DNA of 64,000 nucleotides from Deltaproteobacteria bacterium HGW-Deltaproteobacteria-8 (GCA_002840405.1 PHAR01000001.1:454320-518319), one strand, 5' to 3'; positions 1 to 8,984 are shown, counted from the first letter of the stretch. Notes: generated by a model not told the origin, from the sequence alone. Translations and numbers: made by a program.

Positions 1-3000
1 ACCTGGGGCGTGAGAGGTACTCGTCCCGCTGCTTGGTCTTACGAGCGGGGATGAAGGCCGAGAGTGGCAACCTGGGGAAGTTGTACCCCGGCAGGAAACC
101 CTCGCTGGCGAAATAGCGATAGCAGTAGAAATCAGACTGCTGGATGCTGTCCACGTCCGTCAACAGGGCAAGCTGTGATTCAGCCTCTTGCCGCTGACGC
201 TTGGCCCGCGCCTTTTCATCGTGCGACCTCGTGGCGTCGCGAATGACTGCGTCCTGCTCGTGCGCCTGAGCCAGTGCTGAACGATAGAGGCCACGCCAAC
301 GATCACAGGCCTGGTTGAACCTCTTCCCGACATGGGCAAAAACTCCGTCCAGCCACTTGTCATCGTACCAGTCCACCAAACTCAGATCGCCCTTGATGGT
401 CGCCAGCACCTCTTTCGCTCGAGTCAAAGCTCGCTTCTTCGGATCAGTGGCAGTGAGCTTCTCCAAAACAGAGGGCAGAAAAGGATACTGCTGCTGGTCA
501 CTACCAAGGTCCAGGATGTCCCTGAGTGATTTCTTGAGGTCGAGGTCCGACTCCGCAAGCCAAATGGCCTGCATGTGAGCGCGGACAAGGTCTTCATTCG
601 TCAAGTCCAGCCGGGGCGGAGTGACGCTTCCCGCCACCATTTTCGTCGGGCGCTTGAAGAAATACTGATCGTGGGGACTACCCGTGGTGCAGTAGGTGAA
701 CACCAGCGCGGGCTGTCCACCTCTGCCAGCACGGCCACTCCGCTGAGCATAGTTCGCGGGTGTAGGCGGCACATTCCTGAGGTTCACCACGTTCAAGTCC
801 GAGATGTCGATACCAAGTTCCATTGTCGGGGAGCAGAAGAGGATGGGGAGCCGTGCCTTGCGGAATGCCTCCTCTCGCTCCTCGCGGAGAGAGTATGGCA
901 CCTGGGCCGTATGCTCTCTGGCGGTATACCCCTTCAGGCCGAACGCCACGAACTTGTAGAAATCAACAAAGAAAGGGTTGGTACGGAGACCAGTATCCGA
1001 GATGTGCGGCACCCTGATTGGATCGTGGTATGCCTGAGAGCCATCACCAGCTTTCCAGACGATGGCAGCAGCACGGAGCTGGAACCCAGGAACTTCATCC
1101 GGCTTCCTGGGAGGCCTGACAACTTCAAGCAGACCACCCTCTGTCAGGATGGTCAGGAGGTTGGCAAAAATCCCCGACAGCTCACCCATCTTGATCCGTT
1201 CAGAATACGCTGGGAACGTATTCTTGCGCCCCAGGAATTGGCCGAAGCCGCCACGTGGAGAAAGGTAAACGTAGCCCTGGTATTCTTTTGGGCGAATCCC
1301 TCTGGGGTACAAGACGGCGGCATGCTCCATCTTCTTCTTCTCGGCCTCATCCAATCCCCAAGGCTCGATCAGGTACTGGTAGCTCTGCTGCTGGATGGCT
1401 TCTTGGTGGGCGCTGTCGAGATAGTCCACCTTCACGGCCAGATTCCGTCTGAAGTAGTCCAGCAGGACCTTGCAGACATGTATCCTGGTAGCGACATCCG
1501 CCGAAGAAAGCGCCGCATGGCAGCCTCCCCAGGCCGTGGCATTACCGCAGATGGACGACAAGGCGGGGTAATCGATCCCGAGAAGCCCGCATTGCTCCAG
1601 GTTCGGGGATGTCACGCGCCAACCACGCTTGAGGTCGTTGTACAAGCGATACCCGAGGACATTGCGTAAGGCCTTCCCCGCATTGATCAACTGGATTTCC
1701 GATGCTTCCCCAGTCAGGGTCGAATACTCCTCAGGATCAAGCCCCAAAGCGTTGAAGACTCGAGGGGCCAATTCATCATGGGAGATGCCATCTGGCCCAG
1801 CGTCCAAAGCAGCGCGATAGAGCGCAGAACGGAGCATGCTGACTTCGATAAAATCGTTGAAGTGGCCAGCCTGAAGGGAAGCGTCCTGCCGGTTGTCGGT
1901 GAAACTGAGGAGCTTTTTGGCTTCATCCTCCAGGTCAGCTTCCGCTCGCAGGAGCTTGACGGTGGACAACCCGAGGACTGTTGTCGCAGTACTGCGACCA
2001 CCTGTGGCGAGAGAACTCAACTTGGAGCTGTCAGCCCGCTGGCGAGCGTCATATGCCACGCCGCACTGCAAGCAGAATCGGAATGGCGCAGGGACGAACG
2101 CGGCATCCACCCCATCCTTGCTTGCCACCCCTGAAGCAGCAACCCGGATAGCTTCAGGCACCCGGTCCTTGACCGTGCTTTTGAGACGCCGTTTATCGTT
2201 TTTCTCCTCAACCCAGTCTTCAGGAACACGCTCCACCACCTCGGAGGCGTCCACTGGCCAAGGGCTGTCCTCGGAGATGAACAGAAAGCCTGGAACGGAC
2301 TCCCCATCTGGGAGTTGGTCTTTGTAGTCTCGGGCTTCAAAGCACGTTTCACGCGTCTCTGCATTCTTTGTCTTGTTGACGCTGTAGTACTCCTGACCAC
2401 ACTCCCGGCAGAAGACGACAGGGAAAAGAACTCGCTCTCGACTACCGGGGACGAACTTCTGACCATTCAGGGTGATGTGCCGCTGCTCAATGCTTTCTGG
2501 CGAGGCATAGACCGCATCTCCACGCGAGATGAACTGGTGGAGACGGAAGGCGAAGGGCTTGAAGCCGGTCACAGGATTGGCTTCGCACTGGGTTCCGCCA
2601 AGCAGTGCGGCCTTGATGGCCAGGGAACACGTCTCCTCAACCAGGCCTGTGAGCTTGCTGAGCATCGCGGCGGCCCCATCCTTTCCATCCACACCCTTGG
2701 GTGTGGCACGGACGAGACGGTCAGTCCCAGACTCCTTCTGGATGCCAAGGGTGCTTTCGATCCAGCAGCACAGGGGATCGCGGACAAATGCGTCATAGAG
2801 GACCGGGAAGGGCCGGGAAGGATCACTTACCCGCTCAGTCAGGTCTTTGATGAATGTGGGGTCATCGTCACCCCGGTATGGCGTGGTTCGGAGCAGGGTC
2901 TCGCCAATGACATGCTCCGGAGCCACATCGGCACCAAAGAGCTTGGAGGCGACACCAGCCACCTCAACACGCTGCTGCTCAAAGGTCCCCTCTCCACCAA

Positions 3001-3802
3001 GCGTCGCAGAAGTGCCGACACATTGGAGTTCTCCTCCAGCAAGACGGTTCCGGACTCGCCTGACCAGCATGGCAACGTCTGCGCCTTGCCTTCCCCGATA
3101 GGTATGAAGCTCATCCAGGACAAGAAATTTCAATCCGACAGCAGCCTTGATCAACTCACGTTCACGAGGTCTGGTGAGCATCAGCTCGAGCATGACATAG
3201 TTGGTGAGGATGATGTCCGGGGGCGAGGTGATGATCTCCTGCCTTTCCGTTTCAGACTCCTGGCCCGTGTACCTCCTAAACGTGACCAGGGGCTTCCCGT
3301 CCGGATACCCCTGGCAGAGGAACTTCTCGAGTTCTCCGTGCTGGCTATTCGCCAAAGCGTTCATGGGGTAGATGATGATGGCCTTGATTCCCTTACCGGA
3401 GCCATTGCGCAGAACAAAGTCCACGATGGGCAGGATGTACGCAAGACTCTTGCCTGATCCTGTGCCGGTGGTGAGGACGTAATTGTGGCCACCTCTGGCG
3501 GTCCGCACCGCCGCCTCCTGATGGGTGTACAGTCTGACCGGAGTACCAGCGCCCTTGTCCTTGCCCTTGCGAAAGATCTTCTCGGCCTCAGGATGCAGCA
3601 GCTTCTCTGCCACGAGGTCTGGAACGGACTTGCCTGGGGCATATGATGGGTTGAGTTGGATAAGTGGATCGGGCCAGAGCACACCCTCTTCAATCTTTTG
3701 AGTAACCTCTTGGTCTATCCGGGGGTCACGAATGGTGCGGAAGCTCTTGATGTAGGAGGCATAGTCCGAAATCAGGTTCTCTCGAAATTCGAAGATATTC
3801 AT
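1..3802 (-). CDS. Giant DEAH-type helicase, DUF1998/DruE-like (partial)
   Basis: The reading frame is open from an ATG at 3802 to the left edge: at least 1,267 residues, 3' end missing. Visible helicase motifs: Walker A TGTGSGKS (about residues 112-119), a DELH box (230-233) followed by TYRGRQGADV, TSAT (264-267), and motif VI QRSGRAGRGGQ near 1020. Between the two RecA-like halves are two CxxC pairs (CRECG near 467, CLQCG near 579), a possible zinc site, and a SFTDNRQDASLQ stretch typical of large DUF1998-type helicases. Size and motifs resemble DruE of Druantia anti-phage systems; MrfA/YprA-like or DISARM DrmA-like helicases are alternatives. The C-terminal DUF1998 domain would lie outside the window. 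Helicase identity is firm; DruE assignment is inference. Only weak Shine-Dalgarno signal precedes the ATG. Confidence 0.85.
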   Translation of the reverse strand, partial: MNIFEFRENLISDYASYIKSFRTIRDPRIDQEVTQKIEEGVLWPDPLIQLNPSYAPGKSVPDLVAEKLLHPEAEKIFRKGKDKGAGTPVRLYTHQEAAVRTARGGHNYVLTTGTGSGKSLAYILPIVDFVLRNGSGKGIKAIIIYPMNALANSQHGELEKFLCQGYPDGKPLVTFRRYTGQESETERQEIITSPPDIILTNYVMLELMLTRPRERELIKAAVGLKFLVLDELHTYRGRQGADVAMLVRRVRNRLAGGELQCVGTSATLGGEGTFEQQRVEVAGVASKLFGADVAPEHVIGETLLRTTPYRGDDDPTFIKDLTERVSDPSRPFPVLYDAFVRDPLCCWIESTLGIQKESGTDRLVRATPKGVDGKDGAAAMLSKLTGLVEETCSLAIKAALLGGTQCEANPVTGFKPFAFRLHQFISRGDAVYASPESIEQRHITLNGQKFVPGSRERVLFPVVFCRECGQEYYSVNKTKNAETRETCFEARDYKDQLPDGESVPGFLFISEDSPWPVDASEVVERVPEDWVEEKNDKRRLKSTVKDRVPEAIRVAASGVASKDGVDAAFVPAPFRFCLQCGVAYDARQRADSSKLSSLATGGRSTATTVLGLSTVKLLRAEADLEDEAKKLLSFTDNRQDASLQAGHFNDFIEVSMLRSALYRAALDAGPDGISHDELAPRVFNALGLDPEEYSTLTGEASEIQLINAGKALRNVLGYRLYNDLKRGWRVTSPNLEQCGLLGIDYPALSSICGNATAWGGCHAALSSADVATRIHVCKVLLDYFRRNLAVKVDYLDSAHQEAIQQQSYQYLIEPWGLDEAEKKKMEHAAVLYPRGIRPKEYQGYVYLSPRGGFGQFLGRKNTFPAYSERIKMGELSGIFANLLTILTEGGLLEVVRPPRKPDEVPGFQLRAAAIVWKAGDGSQAYHDPIRVPHISDTGLRTNPFFVDFYKFVAFGLKGYTAREHTAQVPYSLREEREEAFRKARLPILFCSPTMELGIDISDLNVVNLRNVPPTPANYAQRSGRAGRGGQPALVFTYCTTGSPHDQYFFKRPTKMVAGSVTPPRLDLTNEDLVRAHMQAIWLAESDLDLKKSLRDILDLGSDQQQYPFLPSVLEKLTATDPKKRALTRAKEVLATIKGDLSLVDWYDDKWLDGVFAHVGKRFNQACDRWRGLYRSALAQAHEQDAVIRDATRSHDEKARAKRQRQEAESQLALLTDVDSIQQSDFYCYRYFASEGFLPGYNFPRLPLSAFIPARKTKQRDEYLSRPR

Positions 3803-3911
3803 GATTCCCCCAGGAGATTGGCTTGATACTACTGGGTCTATACATGGCAGTCAGCCAGTTGAAAAGATAAAGATATCCCAGAGTCGAAGAGGAGTATTTA
3901 CTCACAAGGCG

Positions 3912-4628
3912 TCATCTTGGAGCTTGTGTTTGGGCCACCTGTGTTTCAACGGAAAGTTTGCTTAGGCGCTCAAGCAAATTGAGAACTGAAGACTTGTGCC
4001 AACGCCCACCACGAGGGGTCAGCATTCCGCGCTCGTTGAGGGACCGCGCCAAGGCTCCGAGCGAAGTAAATCCTTCAATCTGAAGGGACGCGATGACGGG
4101 TGCAAGGTCTGCGGCGTGGCGATTTGCATTGGCCTTGATACTGCTGAGGCTCGCAATATTACCCTTGCCCGCCCGCCGCAGAGCCGCCGCACCATTGGGA
4201 TTGCCCAGCCGCACTCCACGCGCCTTGGCGGACGTCAGGGCCTCCCTGGTGCGCTTGGCGATTGCCTCACGCTCCTGCTGAGCCACCAAGGCCATGATGC
4301 CCACGGTCAAGTCGTTAGCCTCAGGCATGTCAGCAGCGACGAAACGGACCCCGCTGTCCCGTAGCGCTAGCAGAAAGGCCGCATTGCGGGAGAGCCTGTC
4401 CAACTTTGCGATGACCAGCGTCGCCCCTGTCACCTTGGCGAGGTGCAAGGCCTTGGCTAGCTCTGGGCGGGCGTTGATCTTCCCACTCTCAACCTCCGTG
4501 AAGGAGCCGATGAGGGTGGCGTCCTTGGCTCGGGCATGTTCCTGAATGGCACGATCCTGAGCTTCAAGCCCCAGGCCACTCCTGCCCTGCCGGGCTGTGG
4601 AAACGCGTTGGTAAGCGACGATCTTCAT
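3912..4628 (-). CDS. Serine recombinase (resolvase/invertase family)
   Basis: A 238-residue site-specific serine recombinase. The N-terminal catalytic domain has the YQRVST motif with nucleophile Ser10, GLEAQ, and the KLDRLSRN segment. The linker helix follows at about 110-145 (AQQEREAIAKRTREAL). A small C-terminal helix-turn-helix ends with TPRGGRWHKSSV. Such enzymes resolve cointegrates or invert segments at sites that usually lie just upstream of their own gene; an imperfect inverted repeat sits there (4641-4680). It lies between the ART-like gene and the helicase in the same orientation. The target of recombination is not known. Confidence 0.92.
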   Translation of the reverse strand: MKIVAYQRVSTARQGRSGLGLEAQDRAIQEHARAKDATLIGSFTEVESGKINARPELAKALHLAKVTGATLVIAKLDRLSRNAAFLLALRDSGVRFVAADMPEANDLTVGIMALVAQQEREAIAKRTREALTSAKARGVRLGNPNGAAALRRAGKGNIASLSSIKANANRHAADLAPVIASLQIEGFTSLGALARSLNERGMLTPRGGRWHKSSVLNLLERLSKLSVETQVAQTQAPR

Positions 4629-4640
4629 GGTGGGCCTCCG

Positions 4641-4680
4641 GGTACAAATTGGCGCAATGTTCGTTACGCCGTTTTGTACC
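4641..4680. repeat. 40-bp imperfect inverted repeat upstream of recombinase
   Basis: Left arm GGTACAAATTGGCG (4641-4654) and right arm CGCCGTTTTGTACC (4667-4680) are inverted copies with two mismatches, separated by 12 bases. The repeat ends 13 bases before the recombinase start codon and 13 bases after the stop of the ART-like gene. It could be a res/crossover site, a recombinase operator, or a hairpin; no T-run follows on the minus strand, so a simple terminator is unlikely. Confidence 0.6.
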
Positions 4681-4692
4681 TAGCACGCCCTG

Positions 4693-5385
4693 CTACTTGG
4701 TGGCAAGGACCTCGGCAAGCGGACGCCAAGTGGGGAAGCCTCTTAACTGTCCAAATATGACATGCGGATCGACTAGGCGGACGGTAGACCGAACCATTCG
4801 ACATCCAGGAGCAGAGGCCTGGGGGTCTTGCTCAAGTGCCAAATCATTTGCGGAGACGCGGATGATGACTGGTATACGCCTCTTGCTGTCACGCCTTCCG
4901 CGTGAATGGAGATGAGCCACTTCTGCCCACTGCGCGGCACCACGCCAGGACGTAGTGAAAAATACCGCAGAGTCACAGTGAGACCTGGAAACAAACTCGC
5001 TCTTCCAGACAGGTAATCGCCCCGGCACAAGGCCTTCTTCGGCAATCCCAGCCAACCTCCCCATGATGGTCCCATGGTAGACGAAGCGTTTCCTCGTATG
5101 CCCAAGCTCCATAGCCAAGGCATCCGCGAGAAGCTCCGCACGGCCATTTGACCTTTCTAAAGGGTGAGCAATGCCCTGGTTGCGGAAGAGGCCAGCCACC
5201 TCTTTAAGCGTTTCCCGAAGCTCCACGGACAAACCCTGGTCATGTGCGGCCTTGTCAAGGCATAAGAGATGTTTCTCACGCCCATCGCCATCAAGAATCG
5301 GTCCCAAAAGAGCTTCAAAGCACTCATGCAGCAAGTCATCGAGTGGAACCTGGGGTACGGGGGGTAAATCCGAGTCGATCATCAT
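4693..5385 (-). CDS. ADP-ribosyltransferase-fold-like protein
   Basis: Unnamed 230-residue protein. The first ~95 residues are helical and unrecognised. The second half begins with YHGT (103-106), then EEGLVPG, then VFFTTSWRGAAQWAE (141-155), then a valine-rich strand, which is the pattern of YHGT-type ADP-ribosyltransferase/KptA-like folds. No clear third-motif glutamate is seen, so activity is uncertain. The start ATG at 5385 follows the integrase stop TAA by one base, with GAGAGG about 8 bases upstream, so it is probably translationally coupled to the integrase. A longer in-frame start at 5442 inside integrase is less likely. In an island, a toxin, defence effector or NAD-using enzyme are candidates. 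Fold assignment is inference from motifs only. Confidence 0.55.
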   Translation of the reverse strand: MMIDSDLPPVPQVPLDDLLHECFEALLGPILDGDGREKHLLCLDKAAHDQGLSVELRETLKEVAGLFRNQGIAHPLERSNGRAELLADALAMELGHTRKRFVYHGTIMGRLAGIAEEGLVPGRLPVWKSEFVSRSHCDSAVFFTTSWRGAAQWAEVAHLHSRGRRDSKRRIPVIIRVSANDLALEQDPQASAPGCRMVRSTVRLVDPHVIFGQLRGFPTWRPLAEVLATK

Positions 5386-5386
5386 G

Positions 5387-7174
5387 TTATGGCCTCTCGG
5401 ATTTTTGCGGCAAAACGTTGAGGTACGAAAGGTCGAGGTCACGGTACTGAATCCGCTTCATCGCCTCGTCCAACTTCTTCAGGTAATAACCCCGCCCGTA
5501 CCGTTCAGACATGCCTTCCTGTCCATGGCCCTGGAGGGCGTCCATTATCTCCTTAGGGATGTCCGAGTCACGGCAAGCGTCCTCGAAGCTGTGCCGGAAG
5601 CTGTGGAAGGCGTTCTTGCGGTTCTTGATGCCGACAGCCTTGAGGAATCGGCTGAAGTGCTTGGAAAAGGGCGTGGAGTAATAGCCGTCCTCGCCCATGG
5701 CGAGATCGGAGAACAGCCGCTTCTGCCCTTTGCTGCGGCACAGCTCCACATGGTCCATAAAGCCCATGTCCAAAATGGACGCATGGATCGGAATGGACCG
5801 CTGGGAGTAGGTTGTCTTCAGGCGCTTGTCCTCGCCGTTGTCGTTGAGGTCAAAAAAGGCAACGCCACCTTCCTCCCGCACGTCATCAACGTAGAGCTGA
5901 ATGACCTCACCCATGCGAGCGCCCGTGAATAGGCTGAGCAACGGTACCCAGAACATGCCTGAGTTGCGGGGAACAAGCACTCCTGGCCTCTTCCATTCCC
6001 GGAGTGATGCGCACCCGGTGTAGATCGGAGCGCTGAATATTGCCCCAAGTTCCTGAACCGAGAACGGGTCACGCTCCTCACGGATGCGCTTCCGCTGCTT
6101 GATTTTGAGGCCCTTGAACGGGTTGACCGATGCTTCGTCATACTGGTCAGAGGCCCATGTCCAGAACGAGCCAACAAAGCCCAACAGCTTGTTGACGTTG
6201 CTCTCGGTCATAGGCTCCATGCCAAGCTCATGGGCCTTTGCGGAAGCCTTGTCGAGGGAGAGTCCTTGGAGTTCGCTGAATTTGACCCAGTTGGCAGGCA
6301 GCTTGAGGAGCATGCCCTTGTAGGCCCTGGCGTCCGTCTTGGTGTACGCGTCCAAGGGCCGGTCCCCGATGGCCGCGATGAAGTGTCCCATCCATGCGCA
6401 ATGCTCGCGCTTGGTCTTGGCCACCCAACTCGTCCGGGCCTTTTCCTCGACCCACTGTTCGACAGCCATGGAAAGCAGCGGCACCCGCGACTCTGGCCGC
6501 AGACCGGGAACACGTGGCGTATCCACGACCTCGCCCTCGTTCCTCAAGCGGACGGCCTTGGTGGCCTTGATCGTGGCTGCCTGAAGTTCACGGGCCAGCT
6601 TGCGCCAACTGGGCGAGGCTGGATCAAGATTCGCGCTGATCCCTTCCCAGGTCAGCACCTCTTCGGCCTCGCCTTTGTAGAACGAGTTCACCTTGCCACG
6701 GGCGTAGTCGTGGCGGGTCAACTCATCAATGGCATCTTTGTCCTCGGCGTAGCCCTCAAAGCTAGGTGGACGAAACCCGTGAGCGCTGATGATCTCATTC
6801 ACGTCAGCATCAGCGTCCAGCATGATGCTCGGACGATCCCCTTCAGAGAACTGCTCGGATCGAATGGCTTCATCCTCTTCCAGGAGATACGTGTAGTAGA
6901 CCTCGCCGATGCGCTTGATCTCCTCGTCCGACAGCTCCTTCAGCGGTGGCTTCGCCTTCTGGGCGAGCATCCTGCGATGAGCTTCGAACCTCCGGTCCAC
7001 CTCAGCAGCGGCGACTCGAACCCGACGCACGGCTTCCTGATAGTCCTTGGTGCCAAGGGTGAAGGTCTCTTCCGTCTTGGGATAGCTGTCAGCTATGTCG
7101 GCGGGGATCGCGGCACGGTGATAATAGGTCGCGCCACGACGTCTCAGTCTCGGATGTTTAGGCATCTGCTCCAT
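5387..7174 (-). CDS. Tyrosine-recombinase integrase
   Basis: A 595-residue phage/island integrase. The N-terminal part (HPRLRRRGATYYHRAAIP...) resembles the integrase-associated domain known as DUF6538. A core-binding region follows (about 225-330), then the catalytic domain with FTGARMGEV (Arg near 419), HSFR (His524, Arg527), LQGHG (His550) and a tyrosine cluster at 559-564 supplying the nucleophile. Length is on the long side for the family. An in-frame ATG nine bases on (7165) is an equally possible start because GGAGG nearly touches the first ATG. The gene lies just downstream of tRNA-Ser, pointing into the island, so the tRNA 3' end is the likely attachment site. Confidence 0.95.
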   Translation of the reverse strand: MEQMPKHPRLRRRGATYYHRAAIPADIADSYPKTEETFTLGTKDYQEAVRRVRVAAAEVDRRFEAHRRMLAQKAKPPLKELSDEEIKRIGEVYYTYLLEEDEAIRSEQFSEGDRPSIMLDADADVNEIISAHGFRPPSFEGYAEDKDAIDELTRHDYARGKVNSFYKGEAEEVLTWEGISANLDPASPSWRKLARELQAATIKATKAVRLRNEGEVVDTPRVPGLRPESRVPLLSMAVEQWVEEKARTSWVAKTKREHCAWMGHFIAAIGDRPLDAYTKTDARAYKGMLLKLPANWVKFSELQGLSLDKASAKAHELGMEPMTESNVNKLLGFVGSFWTWASDQYDEASVNPFKGLKIKQRKRIREERDPFSVQELGAIFSAPIYTGCASLREWKRPGVLVPRNSGMFWVPLLSLFTGARMGEVIQLYVDDVREEGGVAFFDLNDNGEDKRLKTTYSQRSIPIHASILDMGFMDHVELCRSKGQKRLFSDLAMGEDGYYSTPFSKHFSRFLKAVGIKNRKNAFHSFRHSFEDACRDSDIPKEIMDALQGHGQEGMSERYGRGYYLKKLDEAMKRIQYRDLDLSYLNVLPQKSERP

Positions 7175-7205
7175 ACCTCCACTGTAACAGAGTACTGGAG
7201 CAGTG

Positions 7206-7253
7206 AAAAGAAAAAAGCCTTGTTCTCCGGCAACATACCGAGGAACAAGGCTT
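7206..7253 (-). terminator. Rho-independent terminator after tRNA-Ser
   Basis: AAGCCTTGTTC (7215-7225) pairs perfectly with GAACAAGGCTT (7243-7253) across a 17-base loop. On the minus strand the stem runs into TTTTTTCTTTTC. It lies ten bases past the tRNA-Ser 3' end and insulates the tRNA from integrase transcription. Confidence 0.85.
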
Positions 7254-7263
7254 TATTAATATC

Positions 7264-7357
7264 TGGCGGAGAGGGAGGGATTCGAACCCTCGATGGGCTT
7301 TTAAGGCCCATACCCGCTTAGCAGGCGAGCGCCTTCGGCCGACTCGGCCACCTCTCC
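7264..7357 (-). tRNA. serX: tRNA-Ser (anticodon GCU)
   Basis: On the minus strand the gene begins GGAGAGGTGGCCGAG and ends with an encoded CCA. The anticodon loop reads CTGCTAA, giving GCU. A long variable arm (typical of class II serine tRNAs), a GGTTCGAATCC T-arm and a closed acceptor stem are present. Length is 94 bases. Its 3' end borders the integrase island and is the presumed att site. The gene symbol is generic. Confidence 0.95.
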
Positions 7358-7432
7358 TTGAGAACGCGCCTGACGAGCGCGGTTGAACCCTCTACCCCCT
7401 GGCGGCGTTCGCTGTCAAGGCTCCTGTGCGCA

Positions 7433-8968
7433 TCAGCCCCTCTTGCGCGGCGCGGCGGGCTTGGCTGATTTTGTTCCGGCCTTGCCGCCGGACTTGCCAC
7501 CGGGTTTTCCACCGGGTTTGCCGCCGGGATTGGACGGCGAGTCGACCCAGTGTTTCTTGCCGGCGGCAGTCTTGGCATCCATGGCCTGGCGCGACTTGCC
7601 GAGCCTGGGCGTGCGGGTCTTGAGCACGCGCTCCGGCTCCTTCTTCTCGTGGCTGGAGCGGAACACTGCCGAGAGCGGCGCCATGCGGATGCCCAGCAGC
7701 TTGCGCAGCTGGCTCTCCAGATAGCGCGCGTAGGAAGGCTTCACCAGCTCGGCGTCGTTGACGAAGAACACGAAGGTTGGCGGATCCTCGTCGGCCTGGG
7801 TCATGTAGTAGAACTTGGCCCGGCGGCGGTTGATCACCGGGGGCATGTGCCTGGTGGTGGCCTCGGTCATGGCGCGGTTGAGGGCGCCGGTGCCGATGCG
7901 GATGGTGCACTCGGCCCGGATGTCCTCGGCCAGGGACAAAACCTTCTGCAGGCCCATGCCCGTCAGGGCCGAGACATACAGCGTGGGCACGTACGGCGCG
8001 ATGCGCAGGGCGGCCTCGTAAGTCTCGCGCAGGGCCTTCAGCTGTGTTTTGGGCACCAGGTCGATCTTGTTCACGGCCACGAAGAACGGCGTGCGCTCAG
8101 TGGCCAGGTAGTCGATGAGCCGCTTGTCCTGGCGGGAGAGCCCTTCCAGGGCGTCGAGCACGAGGATGGTCACGTCGGCGCGCTTGCTGCTGGCCAACGC
8201 CCGGTACACGGAGAGCTTCTCCAGATGATCCTGGATGTTGGCCTTGCGGCGTACGCCCGCAGTGTCCACGAAGATATAGCGCTTGCCGCCGATGTCGTAG
8301 GTGATCTGCACGGAGTCGCGCGTGGTTCCGGCCACATCGCTGACAATCTGCCTGCCCTGGCCCACAAGAGCGTTGACCATGGACGACTTGCCCGCGTTGG
8401 GCCTGCCGAGCATGCAGATCTTGAGCCCGCGCTCAGGGGCGTCCGGGTCTGCCGGACCTTGCTCGATGAGCGGCCTGGCCAGCTCGGCGATGCGCGCGCG
8501 CAAGGTGTTCAGGCCGAAGCCGTGGGCCGCGGACACGGGCGCTATCTCCAGGCCCAGGGTGTGGAAGTCCGCTGTGGCCTTGGCCTCCTGCTCGGGTCCG
8601 TCGATCTTGTTGACCACCAGCAGGATGGGCTTGCCTGCGGCGCGCACGCGCTCGCTCACGGACTCGTCCAGCCCGGTGATGCCCTCGCGGCCGTCCACCA
8701 CGAACAGCAGGATGTCGGCCTCTTCGAGGGCCTCGGTGGCCTGCTCGAAGACGCTCTTGTCAATGCCGCCGTCCTCGGAATCAGGCAGCATGCCGCCGGT
8801 GTCGACCACGGCCACGCGCACGTCGTCCTCGACCATCTCGCCATAGATGCGGTCACGTGTGACACCGGGCACGTCGTGGGTAATGGCCTGGTTCTTACGG
8901 ATCAGGCGGTTGAACAGGCTGCTCTTGCCAACGTTGGGGCGTCCGAGAAGTGCGATGATGGGCAACAT
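7433..8968 (-). CDS. der: Ribosome-assembly GTPase Der (EngA)
   Basis: A 511-residue tandem-GTPase that helps mature the 50S subunit. G1 motifs GRPNVGKSS (residues 9-17) and GRPNAGKSS (near 190) mark the two G domains; each is followed by DTxG and NKID motifs. A KH-like domain follows. The protein exceeds the usual 440-490 residues because of a basic, low-complexity C-terminal tail with repeated GGK units, encoded by short G+C-rich repeats near 7485-7535. It is the first core-genome gene beyond the tRNA/island junction and seems to be monocistronic. Confidence 0.97.
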   Translation of the reverse strand: MLPIIALLGRPNVGKSSLFNRLIRKNQAITHDVPGVTRDRIYGEMVEDDVRVAVVDTGGMLPDSEDGGIDKSVFEQATEALEEADILLFVVDGREGITGLDESVSERVRAAGKPILLVVNKIDGPEQEAKATADFHTLGLEIAPVSAAHGFGLNTLRARIAELARPLIEQGPADPDAPERGLKICMLGRPNAGKSSMVNALVGQGRQIVSDVAGTTRDSVQITYDIGGKRYIFVDTAGVRRKANIQDHLEKLSVYRALASSKRADVTILVLDALEGLSRQDKRLIDYLATERTPFFVAVNKIDLVPKTQLKALRETYEAALRIAPYVPTLYVSALTGMGLQKVLSLAEDIRAECTIRIGTGALNRAMTEATTRHMPPVINRRRAKFYYMTQADEDPPTFVFFVNDAELVKPSYARYLESQLRKLLGIRMAPLSAVFRSSHEKKEPERVLKTRTPRLGKSRQAMDAKTAAGKKHWVDSPSNPGGKPGGKPGGKSGGKAGTKSAKPAAPRKRG

Positions 8969-8984
8969 GGTCTTTTTCCAGATG

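Larger units (their letters stand above)
1..7263. mobile_element. Integrated island at tRNA-Ser (right part)
   Basis: A tyrosine integrase lies 90 bases from the 3' end of a tRNA-Ser gene, the classic layout of a tRNA-targeted integrative element. All four genes here point left and are visibly less G+C-rich than der and the genes beyond the tRNA. Cargo is integrase, ART-like protein, serine recombinase and a giant helicase. The tRNA 3' end presumably supplies one att copy; the second copy and the left end lie before position 1. No transfer, replication or capsid genes are visible. The extent is inferred, the integrase-tRNA arrangement is seen. Confidence 0.7.

Noticed and set aside
575-1669. 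Long plus-strand open frame (364 codons), with another at 2315-3457
   Set aside because: Both are antisense to the giant helicase, whose minus-strand frame shows all helicase motifs in order; the plus-strand products have no recognisable domain.
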